DNA of 64,000 nt from Amycolatopsis sp. NBRC 101858 (lineage in GTDB: Bacteria; Actinomycetota; Actinomycetes; Mycobacteriales; Pseudonocardiaceae). Under the pieces are notes generated by a model. The model did no database searches and was not told the origin of the DNA. It was given only the letters and a program-made list of their open reading frames with translations. Position numbers and translations under genes: made by a program. Within the stretch, counting starts at the first letter, position 1. The number at the start of each line of letters is the position of its first letter. The stretch lies in the NCBI RefSeq assembly GCF_030269325.1, contig NZ_BSTD01000003.1, forward strand, positions 124,001 to 188,000. Direction: 5' to 3'. This document shows, piece after piece, positions 1-8,054 of the stretch.

Positions 1-781
1 CTGGTCGTTCTGGCCGACGGTGGTGCTGGGCATCTTCCTGGCCTCGGTCTCCGGCGTGATCCTCGGCGCACCAACGCTTCGGCTACGCGGCGACTACCTG
101 GCGATCGTCACCTTGGGCTTCGGTGAGATCGTCCGGATCACGGCGAACAACACCGACGGCATCGGCGGCGCACGCGGCATCACGAACGTCCCGCACCCCG
201 AGCCGCTGTTCGGCATGGAGTTCTTCCTCGACCCGGCGCCGTACTACTACCTGATGGTCGTCGCGATCGTGCTCGTCATCGTCTTCTCGGTGCGGCTCAC
301 CAAGAGCCGGGTCGGGCGGGCTTGGGCGGCGATCCGCGAGGACGAGGACGCGGCCGAGCTGATGGGCGTGCCGACGTTCAAGTTCAAGCTGCTCGCCTTC
401 GCCATCGGCGCCATGATCGGCGGGTTCGCCGGCACGATCTACGCGAGCAAGGCCGTGTTCATCGAGCCGAACAACTTCCCGTTCATCCTGTCCGCGACCA
501 TCCTGGCCGCGGTCGTGCTGGGCGGCTCGGGCAACCTCCCCGGCGTCATCCTCGGCGCGTTCGTGATCGCCTGGCTGCCGGAGCGGTTCCGGCAGTTCAA
601 CGACTACCGCGTCCTGATCTTCGGTGCCGTCCTGGTGCTGATGATGGCGCTGCGGCCGGAGGGCCTGCTGCCGTCGCGGCAGCGCAAGGCCGAACTACGG
701 GAAGGAACCGGCGGCATGGGCGCCATGGGCGCGGAAGTGGCCGGCCCCGACTCCGAGGCTTCGGCGGAGGTGACGAAGTGA
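1..781 (+). CDS. livM: Branched-chain amino-acid ABC transporter permease LivM (5' partial)
   Basis: Inner-membrane permease that forms part of the translocation channel of a high-affinity branched-chain amino-acid (or related amide/urea) importer. The open frame runs in from the left edge, so the N-terminal part and true start lie outside the window. About 260 residues are visible, with several hydrophobic segments and the family's LRGDYLAIVTLGFGEI and AIREDEDAAELMG regions, the latter being the cytoplasmic coupling loop that contacts the ATPases. The tail after about residue 220 is hydrophilic and Gly/Glu-rich. Its stop overlaps the start of livG by four bases (GTGA), so translation is probably coupled. 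The substrate cannot be told from the permease alone. Confidence 0.93.
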   Translation, partial: WSFWPTVVLGIFLASVSGVILGAPTLRLRGDYLAIVTLGFGEIVRITANNTDGIGGARGITNVPHPEPLFGMEFFLDPAPYYYLMVVAIVLVIVFSVRLTKSRVGRAWAAIREDEDAAELMGVPTFKFKLLAFAIGAMIGGFAGTIYASKAVFIEPNNFPFILSATILAAVVLGGSGNLPGVILGAFVIAWLPERFRQFNDYRVLIFGAVLVLMMALRPEGLLPSRQRKAELREGTGGMGAMGAEVAGPDSEASAEVTK

Positions 782-1551
782 GCGGGCTGCTCGAATTCGA
801 CAACGTGACCATGCGCTTCGGCGGCGTCACGGCGTTGCGCGAGGTCAACCTCAGCATCAACGAAGGCGAGATCTTCGCCCTCATCGGCCCGAACGGCGCG
901 GGCAAGACCACGGTGTTCAACGTGATCACCGGCGTCTACCAGCCGACCGAGGGCCAGGTCCGGTTCGACGGCGACCGCATCGACGGCATGAAGCGCTTCA
1001 AGGTCACCAAGCGCGGCATCGCCCGGACGTTCCAGAACATCCGGCTGTTCCACAACATGTCGGCGCTGGAGAACGTCATGGTGGGCGTCGACGCGCACCA
1101 CAAGACGGGCGCGATCGGCGCGACGCTCGGCCTGCCGTGGCACCGCAAGGAAGAGCAGCACGGCCGGGAGCGGGCGCGTGAGCTGCTCGAGTTCGTCGGC
1201 ATCGGCGGGGTCGAGCACAACGTCGCGAAGAACCTGTCCTACGGCGACCAGCGCCGGCTGGAGATCGCGCGGGCCCTGGCCACCGACCCGAAGCTGCTGC
1301 TGCTCGACGAGCCGGCCGCGGGCATGAACCCGGCGGAGAAGAACGCCCTGCAGGCGCTGATCCGCAAGATCCGGGACGACGGCCGCACCGTGCTGCTGAT
1401 CGAGCACGACATGGGCCTGGTCATGCACATCAGCGACCGGCTGGCCGTGCTCGACTTCGGCCAGAAGATCGCAGAAGGGCTGCCGAACGAGGTGCAGAAC
1501 AACCAGAAGGTGATCGAGGCGTATCTGGGGGTGTCCGAAGATGCTTCTTGA
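778..1551 (+). CDS. livG: Branched-chain amino-acid ABC transporter ATPase LivG
   Basis: Cytoplasmic ATPase subunit that powers the Liv importer as a heterodimer with LivF. The 257-residue product has Walker A GPNGAGKTT at about residues 37-45, the signature region LSYGDQRRLEIARAL, and Walker B LLLLDEPAAGMNP, where the AAGMNP pattern is typical of LivG. I start it at the GTG that overlaps the livM stop, because an upstream extension in the same frame would lie entirely inside livM and reads as non-protein sequence. It overlaps livF by 11 bases at its end, consistent with one polycistronic message. Confidence 0.95.
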   Translation: MSGLLEFDNVTMRFGGVTALREVNLSINEGEIFALIGPNGAGKTTVFNVITGVYQPTEGQVRFDGDRIDGMKRFKVTKRGIARTFQNIRLFHNMSALENVMVGVDAHHKTGAIGATLGLPWHRKEEQHGRERARELLEFVGIGGVEHNVAKNLSYGDQRRLEIARALATDPKLLLLDEPAAGMNPAEKNALQALIRKIRDDGRTVLLIEHDMGLVMHISDRLAVLDFGQKIAEGLPNEVQNNQKVIEAYLGVSEDAS

Positions 1552-2254
1552 GGTCGAGGACATCAACGTCCACTACGGCAAGATCGCGGCCCTGAAGGGC
1601 ATGAGCATCCAGGTCGACGAGGGTGAGATCGTCTCCCTCATCGGGGCCAACGGCGCCGGCAAGACCACGACGCTCAAGACGATCTCGGGGCTGCGTCCGC
1701 TCACCAGCGGCCGGATCCTGTTCAACGGCGAGGACATCTCGAAGACCCCGGGGCACAAGCGCGTGCTGCTCGGGATCGGCCAGTCACCGGAAGGCCGGGG
1801 CGTGTTCCCCGGCATGACGGTGCAGGAGAACCTCCTGATGGGTGCCTACACCCGCAAGGACGACCTCCAGGCCGACCTCGACGAGGTCTACGAGCTGTTC
1901 CCGCGGCTCAACGAGCGGAAGACGCAGTTCGGCGGCACGATGTCGGGCGGCGAGCAGCAGATGATCGCCATCGGCCGCGCGCTGATGACGAAGCCGAAGG
2001 TGCTGCTGCTCGACGAGCCGTCGATGGGCCTGGCGCCGATGCTGATCGCGCAGATCTTCGACATCATCCGCGAGATCAACAAGCGCGGCACCACGGTGCT
2101 GCTGGTCGAGCAGAACGCCCAGCAGGCGCTGAAGCTGTCGGACCGGGCGTACGTGCTCGAGACGGGCCGCGTGGTCCAGAGCGCCCGCGGGGCAGACCTG
2201 CTGAACGACCCGAAGGTCCGGGCCGCCTACCTCGGTGGCGACCTGGGGGTCTGA
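1541..2254 (+). CDS. livF: Branched-chain amino-acid ABC transporter ATPase LivF
   Basis: Second ATPase of the Liv importer, 237 residues, the usual LivF length. Walker A GANGAGKTT lies at about residues 35-43, the signature MSGGEQQMIAIGRAL follows, and Walker B reads VLLLDEPSMGLAP, the form that separates LivF from LivG. The ATG start is inside the end of livG, giving an 11-base overlap and probable translational coupling. A strong hairpin directly downstream ends the operon. Confidence 0.95.
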   Translation: MLLEVEDINVHYGKIAALKGMSIQVDEGEIVSLIGANGAGKTTTLKTISGLRPLTSGRILFNGEDISKTPGHKRVLLGIGQSPEGRGVFPGMTVQENLLMGAYTRKDDLQADLDEVYELFPRLNERKTQFGGTMSGGEQQMIAIGRALMTKPKVLLLDEPSMGLAPMLIAQIFDIIREINKRGTTVLLVEQNAQQALKLSDRAYVLETGRVVQSARGADLLNDPKVRAAYLGGDLGV

Positions 2255-2268
2255 TCTGTTCGTTCGAA

Positions 2269-2298
2269 GGGGCCCGGTCTGCGGACCGGGCCCCTTTT
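2269..2298. terminator. Intrinsic terminator shared by livF and the convergent lipoprotein gene
   Basis: An 11-bp perfect GC-rich stem (arms 2269-2279 and 2284-2294, loop TGCG) is followed by TTTT on the plus strand. It sits between the livF stop and the stop of the convergent minus-strand gene, so it may work in both directions, although only the plus strand has the T run. Confidence 0.85.
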
Positions 2299-2822
2299 CA
2301 TAGCTTGATGTCGGTGCCGTTGACGTTCTGCATGTCGGTGATGGTGGGCCCACCGAAGGCCCTTAGGGCGACCGGCTTCCGGTCCTTGGGGATGTCCCAG
2401 TAGAGGTCGAACTCGACGCGCACGCCGTGCCCGAGGTCGAACTGGCCGGGCTGGCGCTTGATCAGCATGGCCTGCTCGTCCGACGGGTGGGTGGCGCCCT
2501 GGTCGTCGACGAGCAACTGGCGTTTCGTGTCGAACAGGACGCTCGAGGTGCCGGTGTTGGTGACGACGAGCCGCAAGCGCACGTACTGGCCCTTGGGGAG
2601 CATTTCGGCGTGGCTGCCGGTGATGCTGGGCAGGCCCGCGGCGAGGCCGATCAGGGTGAACTCGGTGTCCCCGTTCTTCGCGGGCGGCACCTTGAGGGCG
2701 GTTTCGTCGGGCCGGACCTGGCGCGGCGGCAGCTCGTAGGTCGACGGCGCGGGAGTGCTCGGCGCGGCGGCTTCGCAGCCGGCCAGGAGTGTGAGGGCAA
2801 CGACGGCCGGCAGCAGTTTCAC
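2298..2822 (-). CDS. Secreted lipoprotein with DUF4352-like domain
   Basis: A 174-residue exported lipoprotein of unknown role. The N-terminus is a short lipoprotein signal (MKLLPAVVALTLLAGC) with lipobox LAGC, so Cys15 should be lipidated and anchored to the outer face of the membrane. A Pro/Ser-rich linker follows, then a beta-rich region with LRLVVTNTGTSSVLFDTKRQLLVDDQG. That strand pattern is typical of DUF4352/telokin-like immunoglobulin-fold domains. It is transcribed convergently to livF and is probably monocistronic. The ligand is unknown. Confidence 0.8.
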   Translation of the reverse strand: MKLLPAVVALTLLAGCEAAAPSTPAPSTYELPPRQVRPDETALKVPPAKNGDTEFTLIGLAAGLPSITGSHAEMLPKGQYVRLRLVVTNTGTSSVLFDTKRQLLVDDQGATHPSDEQAMLIKRQPGQFDLGHGVRVEFDLYWDIPKDRKPVALRAFGGPTITDMQNVNGTDIKL

Positions 2823-2855
2823 CTGGGTGATTCTGCCGCCGACCGCCGTTCCCGG

Positions 2856-3470
2856 CTAGCTCCCGATGCTTTCGACGACGGCCTCGGCGACGGCCTTCAT
2901 GGTGGTCCGGCGGTCCATGGCGGTGCGCTGGATCCAGCGGAAGGCATCGGGCTCGGTGAGGCCCTGCCGGCTCATGAGCAGGCCCTTGGCGCGGTCGATG
3001 ACCTTGCGCGTCTCGAGCCGGTCGGTGAGCCCGGCGACCTCCGCTTCGAGGGCCTGCAGCTCGGAGAACCGGCTGACGGCGAGCTCGATGGCGGGCACGA
3101 GGTCCCGCTTGGCGAAGGGTTTGACGAGGTAGGCCATGGTGCCGGCGTCACGAGCGCGTTCGACGAGATCCCGCTGGCTGAAGGCGGTGAGGATGACGAC
3201 GGGCGCGATCCGGTCACCGGTGATCTTGGCCGCGGCCTCGATCCCGTCCAGCTTGGGCATCTTGACGTCGAGGATCACGAGATCGGGCTTGAGGTCGGTG
3301 GCGAGCGAGATGGCCTGCTCCCCATCCCCGGCCTCCCCGACGACCTCATAGCCCTCTTCGCGCAGCATTTCGACGAGGTCCAGCCGGATGAGCGCCTCGT
3401 CTTCCGCGACGAGCACCCGACGCTGCGGCACGGTGGCGGCACCGTTGGCCTCGGTAGCCTGATCGGTCAC
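2856..3470 (-). CDS. pdtaR: Response regulator with RNA-binding ANTAR output domain (PdtaR-like)
   Basis: Two-component regulator of 204 residues that acts on RNA by transcription antitermination. The receiver domain (about 18-130) has acidic residues E23/D24, phosphoacceptor D68 in VILDVKMP, a conserved Thr in VVILTAF and the Lys of YLVKPF. The C-terminal ANTAR domain (about 145-200) shows VIDRAKGLLMSRQGLTEPDAFRWIQRTAMD. I place the start at GTG 3470 because AGGAGG lies six bases upstream; the frame stays open further but lacks another ribosome binding site. It matches Mycobacterium tuberculosis Rv1626/PdtaR in length and architecture. The partner histidine kinase (PdtaS-like) is not in the window. 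Confidence 0.92.
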   Translation of the reverse strand: MTDQATEANGAATVPQRRVLVAEDEALIRLDLVEMLREEGYEVVGEAGDGEQAISLATDLKPDLVILDVKMPKLDGIEAAAKITGDRIAPVVILTAFSQRDLVERARDAGTMAYLVKPFAKRDLVPAIELAVSRFSELQALEAEVAGLTDRLETRKVIDRAKGLLMSRQGLTEPDAFRWIQRTAMDRRTTMKAVAEAVVESIGS

Positions 3471-3564
3471 CGGGGTCCTCCTGAAGACTCGGCGGGACGT
3501 GGGTCTTCGCGGCTTCCCGCGAACCTGAAGCCTACCGGGAACGATCCAGAAGAAGAGATGGCGT

Positions 3565-5622
3565 TCACCACGTAGTGGCGGGCGCGACACTCACCGCCCC
3601 GGTAACTCGCCGGGAGCGGTGATCCCGTAGGGTAGTCGCGTCGCGCCCCCGTAGCCCAACTGGCAGAGGCAACGGATTCAAAACCCGTCCAGTGTGAGTT
3701 CGAATCTCACCGGGGGCACGTTCCAGAACCCCACAAGCCGCTCCGGCACTCTGGCCTGGCGTTGCTTGCGGGTTCATCTGATCGCTGATCCTCTCTGCTG
3801 TGCCCGCGACCTCGCTGACCTGGTCGGCGGGCAAGGTGATCGTCAGTGTCGCATGCTCTCCCCCGTCGTGGATCTGGACGTGGAGCTGAACCACCTCGAA
3901 GAGTGTCCTGAGCAGCGCTTCGGGCGCCTGGGCCAGGTTGAGGGCGAGGTATGGCAGCCCATCCAACAACGACAGATCGTCTGCGGTCGGCAGCCGCGGT
4001 CCTGAACTGGCCGTTTCGTCCACACCGGACAGCGTCACCGCCAGCTCGGCGCGTTGGGCTTCCAGGTCGTTATAGCGGCTGCGAAGCGCCTTGGTAAAGG
4101 CGTCTTCCGGATCGCCGTCCATGGCCTGCCGCATGACGGACTCCTGCTTCTTCGCCAGGTCGTCCATGGCTTGCCTGAGTCTTTGCCGCTGCGCCTCAGC
4201 TTCTGCGGCTTCGTGATCATCGACGCCGGCCAGTTGCGCCTCGATGATCCCCTTCCGGTCCGGCCCGAAGACCCGATCGGCGAAGAACGCTGCCACGGCG
4301 TCAAGGATCGCGTCCTCGCGGAGGTAGAGGGTCTTCGGGTGGCCGGCGTACTTGTCGGGCCTGCCGCGGTTGTTGTTGCTCGGGCGGCACAGGTAGTACG
4401 CGCGACCGTGACGCGGGTCACCGACCATGCGGCGGCCGCACGGGCAGAAGATCATCCCGCGGAAGGCGTAGGTCCGGCGTGTCTGCGGGTGAGAGTTCGG
4501 TCCACTGTCGGCCCGGGACCGGCGCTTGGCCTTCCGACGGTCCATGAGCTCGTCGTACATCCACTTCGGGACGAGTGGCTCGTGGGCTGGCTCGAGCGAC
4601 CAGACCCACTTCACCGGATCGTTCACCTTGCCCCGGCGGGACCGCGTGGCCCGCCGGTTGTAGACCTGGTAACCGGTGTACTTGGGGTTCCGCAGGATGT
4701 CGTTGACGCTGGAGCTGCACCAGCTCCCACGAGCACGCACCTTCCCGGGTGGCATCGGCGGCGGAAACTTGACCAGGTCCTGGTTGAGCAGGTCGGCGAT
4801 CGAGTCGGTCCCCAACGAGTCGTAGTAGGCCCACGAGGCGATCTGGGTGACGGTCTGACCGCACGGCCCATCCGGCTCCAGGCGTGACTTCGTGAAGCCC
4901 TTCGCGGCCTTCGCCGGGTTCGGGTGGCGGAAGGTCTTGGCCTTGTAGCCGTAGCAGGGCTTGCCGATGTTCCAGCCCTCGCGCACGTGCGTGCAAAGAC
5001 CACCCCAGGACTGCTCGAGGGTGTTAAGGACCTCGTACTCGGCAACCGACTGATTGATGCGTCGCTGGAGGATCCGCTGGGCTCGGCTGCCCGAGACCGA
5101 GATGGTCTCGTTGGCCGCGAACAGCGAGACCTCACAGCGTTCGAGGTCTCGCTCGACCGAGAGCCCCTCGTAGGCTCGGCGGGCGACGCGCGCGATGCTC
5201 TCGCAGATGACGACGTCGAACCGACGGTCCGGTCTCGCTGCCTCCTCCAGGAGGTCCGAGATCCCGCCGTCGCGAGCGATCGGGATGTCGAAGCGGTCGT
5301 AGTCCTCACCGCGGCCACGCCGTTCGAGCTCCATACGACCGGACTCGACGTCGTAGAAGTGCGCGACGATGACCCAGGATTCGGGCAAGGCGGTCTTGCT
5401 GCTTCCTAGCTGCCGAAGGATCGACTGCCGCGGGTCCTGCTGGTCCTCGGTGGAGGTCCGTCCTAAGAAGGCGACGCGCACCTCGTCTCGCAGCAGAGCG
5501 AGGGGCATGCCCAGCGGGGACAGGGCGTGGTCGGAGAGCCCGGATGGGCCGGAGACCGACCTCGGCGACCGGTCGAACGCAGGAGCCGGCGGGTTGACGG
5601 TCCAGCTTTGTGGTGAATTCAT
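3565..5622 (-). CDS. Large serine recombinase / integrase
   Basis: Site-specific DNA integrase, 685 residues as read. The resolvase domain carries VAFLGRTSTEDQQDP with nucleophile Ser57, followed by the recombinase domain (about 215-380, including WCSSSVNDILRNPKYTGYQ). A zinc-ribbon begins at about 390 (FCPCGRRM and a later YLC) and a charged coiled coil spans about 455-530. This is the large serine integrase architecture. The first ATG lacks a clear ribosome binding site; Met39, just before the catalytic domain, is a possible start. The last roughly 50 codons are read antisense through the tRNA and beyond, so the C-terminal tail is probably created by insertion and may differ in the excised form. 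Confidence 0.9.
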   Translation of the reverse strand: MNSPQSWTVNPPAPAFDRSPRSVSGPSGLSDHALSPLGMPLALLRDEVRVAFLGRTSTEDQQDPRQSILRQLGSSKTALPESWVIVAHFYDVESGRMELERRGRGEDYDRFDIPIARDGGISDLLEEAARPDRRFDVVICESIARVARRAYEGLSVERDLERCEVSLFAANETISVSGSRAQRILQRRINQSVAEYEVLNTLEQSWGGLCTHVREGWNIGKPCYGYKAKTFRHPNPAKAAKGFTKSRLEPDGPCGQTVTQIASWAYYDSLGTDSIADLLNQDLVKFPPPMPPGKVRARGSWCSSSVNDILRNPKYTGYQVYNRRATRSRRGKVNDPVKWVWSLEPAHEPLVPKWMYDELMDRRKAKRRSRADSGPNSHPQTRRTYAFRGMIFCPCGRRMVGDPRHGRAYYLCRPSNNNRGRPDKYAGHPKTLYLREDAILDAVAAFFADRVFGPDRKGIIEAQLAGVDDHEAAEAEAQRQRLRQAMDDLAKKQESVMRQAMDGDPEDAFTKALRSRYNDLEAQRAELAVTLSGVDETASSGPRLPTADDLSLLDGLPYLALNLAQAPEALLRTLFEVVQLHVQIHDGGEHATLTITLPADQVSEVAGTAERISDQMNPQATPGQSAGAACGVLERAPGEIRTHTGRVLNPLPLPVGLRGRDATTLRDHRSRRVTGAVSVAPATTW
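3645..3718 (+). tRNA. tRNA with anticodon CAA (Leu), short variable loop; integration site
   Basis: A 74-base cloverleaf: acceptor stem GCCCCCG/CGGGGGC, D-arm, anticodon loop TTCAAAA giving CAA, a five-base variable loop, T-arm GTGAG-TTCGAAT-CTCAC, discriminator A and no encoded CCA. The CAA anticodon predicts leucine. However, normal bacterial leucine tRNAs have a long variable arm, and this one is class I. The anticodon stem also has an A-C mismatch next to the loop. A serine recombinase frame runs antisense through the whole gene, so its 3' end is the probable attachment site of the neighbouring island. Confidence 0.85.
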
Positions 5623-5884
5623 GGGAGTTGGTCATCCTCAGCGGATTCGGCAGCAGAAGCGTCAGCGGCCCAGCGGAGAAGATTCACTGTTGCGCGAGCG
5701 AGACCAGAGCGCAGCTTTTGGGCGCTTGCTCCGCAAACGAGCTCTACATGCCCCGAGAAGTGGCGTGGCCCACCACTGGAACGTTGCCGATCGTAACACC
5801 ATTCCGATTGTTGCTCCCTCGGCCGTATTCCGCCGTCATGCAGGAACTGGCTCTGCGCCTGAGCTTTCTCGTGGTTCACTACAC

Positions 5885-6491
5885 GGTCTCCCCTGCTCGA
5901 GACCTCCACCGAGACCGGTCTCACCGGTCTCGGTCATTCGCGAGACAGAGGCCCTTTCCCGAGACACGCACAAAGGCCAGTGGACTGCATTCAGGACTGA
6001 CGCTCCGCCTACAAACCAGGTCCACGATCAGGCCGGTTTCCGGTTCGAGTCCCACACCTGGCTACTCAGCCGGGGTGTGCACGAGTTCCCTGCTCGTGTG
6101 CACAATCCCAGCGGGCAGCATCTGCACCAAGTCGTCGCAGACAGCCCTCGTTCATCGAGTCGATTCGGGCCTTCAGACCGCGATACCCGAGTAGCAGGAA
6201 CGTCGTCTTCTCCTCGACGAGCCGGCAGGCCCCGCGGGCAACATCGACAAGCGCGTTGACCGTCTCGCGATGGGTCTTCAAGCTCTGTACGTCGCGTGCG
6301 GACGAGACGTCGCCCAGCCGAGAAGCACCCGGTCCCTTGCTTACTCCGGCTGGTCGAGATCGGCTGCGCGCCTGTCGAGACGTCGTCGAGCCTGGTCTCG
6401 GAACTGGTCTCAGTCGATCTCGCACGTCCCGGACAGTCGGTATACACGGTCTCGCACGTCGAGAATTGGGTCGTACGAAGTTCTACCTCGT
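5885..6491. repeat. Cluster of GAGAC/GTCTC pentamer motifs, iteron-like
   Basis: I count 14 copies of GAGAC or its complement GTCTC in about 600 bases, where roughly one or two would be expected by chance. Many are extended to CGAGAC or GGTCTCG. They occur in both orientations, with a dense group at 5885-5965 and another at 6376-6491. Such clusters can be binding sites for a replication initiator, excisionase or partition protein; no such protein is recognised nearby. Confidence 0.5.
5909..5933. repeat. Perfect inverted repeat upstream of the recombinase
   Basis: Two 11-base arms, CCGAGACCGGT and ACCGGTCTCGG, are separated by three bases. The repeat is about 290 bases upstream of the recombinase start and inside the GAGAC cluster. 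It has no T run, so an operator or protein-binding site is more likely than a terminator. Confidence 0.6.
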
Positions 6492-6695
6492 CTCGGCCGA
6501 ACCAGGTGCAATGAAGTGTAGGTGGCAGTCACAGTTGAACTGCCTGATGACCGGCTCCCCAAGACGGCCGATGGTCGCGGCCTGCCCACCCCTTGCCCTC
6601 CTCCTCGCGGTCGAGTTGCTCAACCGAGCACCGAAGTGACGCCGCGTGGCGCCGGTGCAGGCCGTTGAGACGCCTCAGGTGGCCTCCCAGAGCGT

Positions 6696-6935
6696 TTGCC
6701 CACAGCCCTGGACCAGCCTGCGGACAAAACGGCGGAACAGCGGATGTGGGAGTTCTACGAGGCCAAATGCCGACAAGGACGCACCCCGAGCGGCGCCGAC
6801 CTCGACCGGATCGCCGGTACGCACAACCACGGGCGCCGAATCCTCCGAAAATGGCGCGCCGCGGACATGTCACCTCTACCGAACGACCCGGCCCAGCCGC
6901 AGAAACCAGCGGCAAAGGCGCTCCAAGAGAAGTAG
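6696..6935 (+). pseudogene. Fragment of a plasmid-type DNA-binding protein (C-terminal HTH-like part)
   Basis: The 79-residue frame contains MWEFYEAKCRQGRTPSGADLDRIAG followed by a basic GRRILRKWRA. From memory this resembles the C-terminal helix-turn-helix-like tails of small proteins (often next to DUF2637) carried by integrative actinomycete plasmids. It opens with a TTG codon and has no clear ribosome binding site, and no N-terminal domain is found upstream in any frame. I read it as the surviving 3' end of a plasmid or ICE gene, though a free-standing small protein is possible. Confidence 0.4.
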
Positions 6936-7456
6936 TAGGCAAGCCTTCAGCCACTGCGACGTTGGCAACCCGACCCAGGCTCTTGAGCCATTCGTGCAGG
7001 TTCTTGGCCGGCCGCGGAGTGACACCATCGAATATCCCCCACTCGGGTGTTCATGATCTGTGCTTCCATCCCGTTGAGGCCACGGTGCAGGTTCCCTGGT
7101 GCGTGCACCTTGCCGATAGCGAGTCGGATCGGCTTCTCCGCCGGCATTGGGGGAGGCCGCATGCGTCACCAGGGCACACGGTGCGCAGGAGCCGAGCCCG
7201 GTGCACCACCTGCCTTGCTGTTCGCGGCGTGCTCGGTCAGGCAAACGTCGGCGCACCACGCCGATGCCTTGCTCTCGCAGGATGTTCCCGGTCGTAACAA
7301 CCGAGCCCATAGGGTCGACATCGGCATTGTGGCATCCGCCGCAGGCCTGGGACGGCGGCTTTCCTCCCCCGAGTCCGCCGCCGTCCCAGGCCTTCGACGA
7401 TCTCGCGGCCGAGCAAAACTGCTCCGCTGTCGCCGTGGGCTACTGATACAGACACC
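6936..7456. other. About 0.5 kb without a supported gene
   Basis: Minus-strand reading around 7050-7160 gives short plausible stretches (for example EKPIRLAIGKVHAPGNL), but they are broken between frames and lack a start. Probably decayed sequence of the mobile element. No tRNA, array or clear promoter is seen. Confidence 0.4.
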
Positions 7457-8035
7457 ATGAGCCCTGTGACAGCAGCATCGAAGGAACCACCAACCGGGCC
7501 GACCGGTTCACCGCACACCCGGCTGGTCGTACTCCGAGGCCCTTCCGGCGCCGGTAAGAGCACGGTCGCCGCCGCTGTGCGTGCCCGGCTCGGCCGGGGT
7601 GTCGCGCTGGTCCAGCAAGACGTCCTGCGCCGCGTCGTCCTGCGCGAGCACGACGTCTCCGGCGGGCTGAACATCGCGCTCATCGCGACGGTGTGCCGGT
7701 TCAGCCTCGACGCCGGCTACCACGTCATCCTCGAGGGCATTCTCAGCGCGGCTCGGTACGGGGCGATGATGTGCAGACTCGCGGCCGACCACCGCGGTCG
7801 GACCTGTTTCTTCTACCTCGACGTGCCTTTCGAAGAGACCGTTCGCCGCCATGCCACGCGTCCCCAAGCCGGCGAATTCACTCCCGAGGACATGCGCGGC
7901 TGGTACGGAGCAAGTGGGTGTCTCGATGTGCCCGGCGAGCAGATCATCAGCGCCGCCTCGACGGTGGACGCTTCGGTAACCCGGATCGTCTCGTGCATGT
8001 CCGAGCACGAACGGGACGCTCGCTCCTTCGAGTGA
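7457..8035 (+). CDS. P-loop kinase / zeta-toxin-like AAA protein
   Basis: A 192-residue nucleotide-binding protein with Walker A RGPSGAGKST at about residues 27-36, then a region like small-molecule kinases (VALVQQDVLRRVVLREHD, YHVILEGIL, and CFFYLDVPFEETVRRHATR). This is the AAA_33 / zeta-toxin-like kinase fold, which phosphorylates small metabolites or nucleotides. There is no adjacent antitoxin, so I do not call it a toxin. It stands alone between decayed DNA and the convergent NACHT gene, inside the defence-type island. Substrate unknown. Confidence 0.75.
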   Translation: MSPVTAASKEPPTGPTGSPHTRLVVLRGPSGAGKSTVAAAVRARLGRGVALVQQDVLRRVVLREHDVSGGLNIALIATVCRFSLDAGYHVILEGILSAARYGAMMCRLAADHRGRTCFFYLDVPFEETVRRHATRPQAGEFTPEDMRGWYGASGCLDVPGEQIISAASTVDASVTRIVSCMSEHERDARSFE

Positions 8036-8054
8036 CAGTCTCGCGGAACGGCGT

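Larger units (their letters stand above)
5623..6695. other. About 1.1 kb with no recognisable gene; GAGAC-motif-rich
   Basis: I see no frame here with convincing protein sequence on either strand. A minus-strand stretch around 6066-6300 reads as helix-like sequence but matches nothing I recognise. The stretch is notable for repeated GAGAC/GTCTC motifs and an inverted repeat, listed separately, and for lower GC than the flanks around 5700-5900. It is probably the regulatory, origin-like or decayed part of the integrated element. Confidence 0.5.

Noticed and set aside
6040..6070. GGTTCGAGTCCCACACC, resembling a tRNA T-arm, as a second attachment site
   Set aside because: The stem does not pair and the sequence differs from the intact tRNA 3' end; no cloverleaf forms around it.
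7457..8035. Zeta-type toxin of a toxin-antitoxin system
   Set aside because: The kinase fold fits, but no antitoxin-like gene is adjacent, so a toxin label is not supported.
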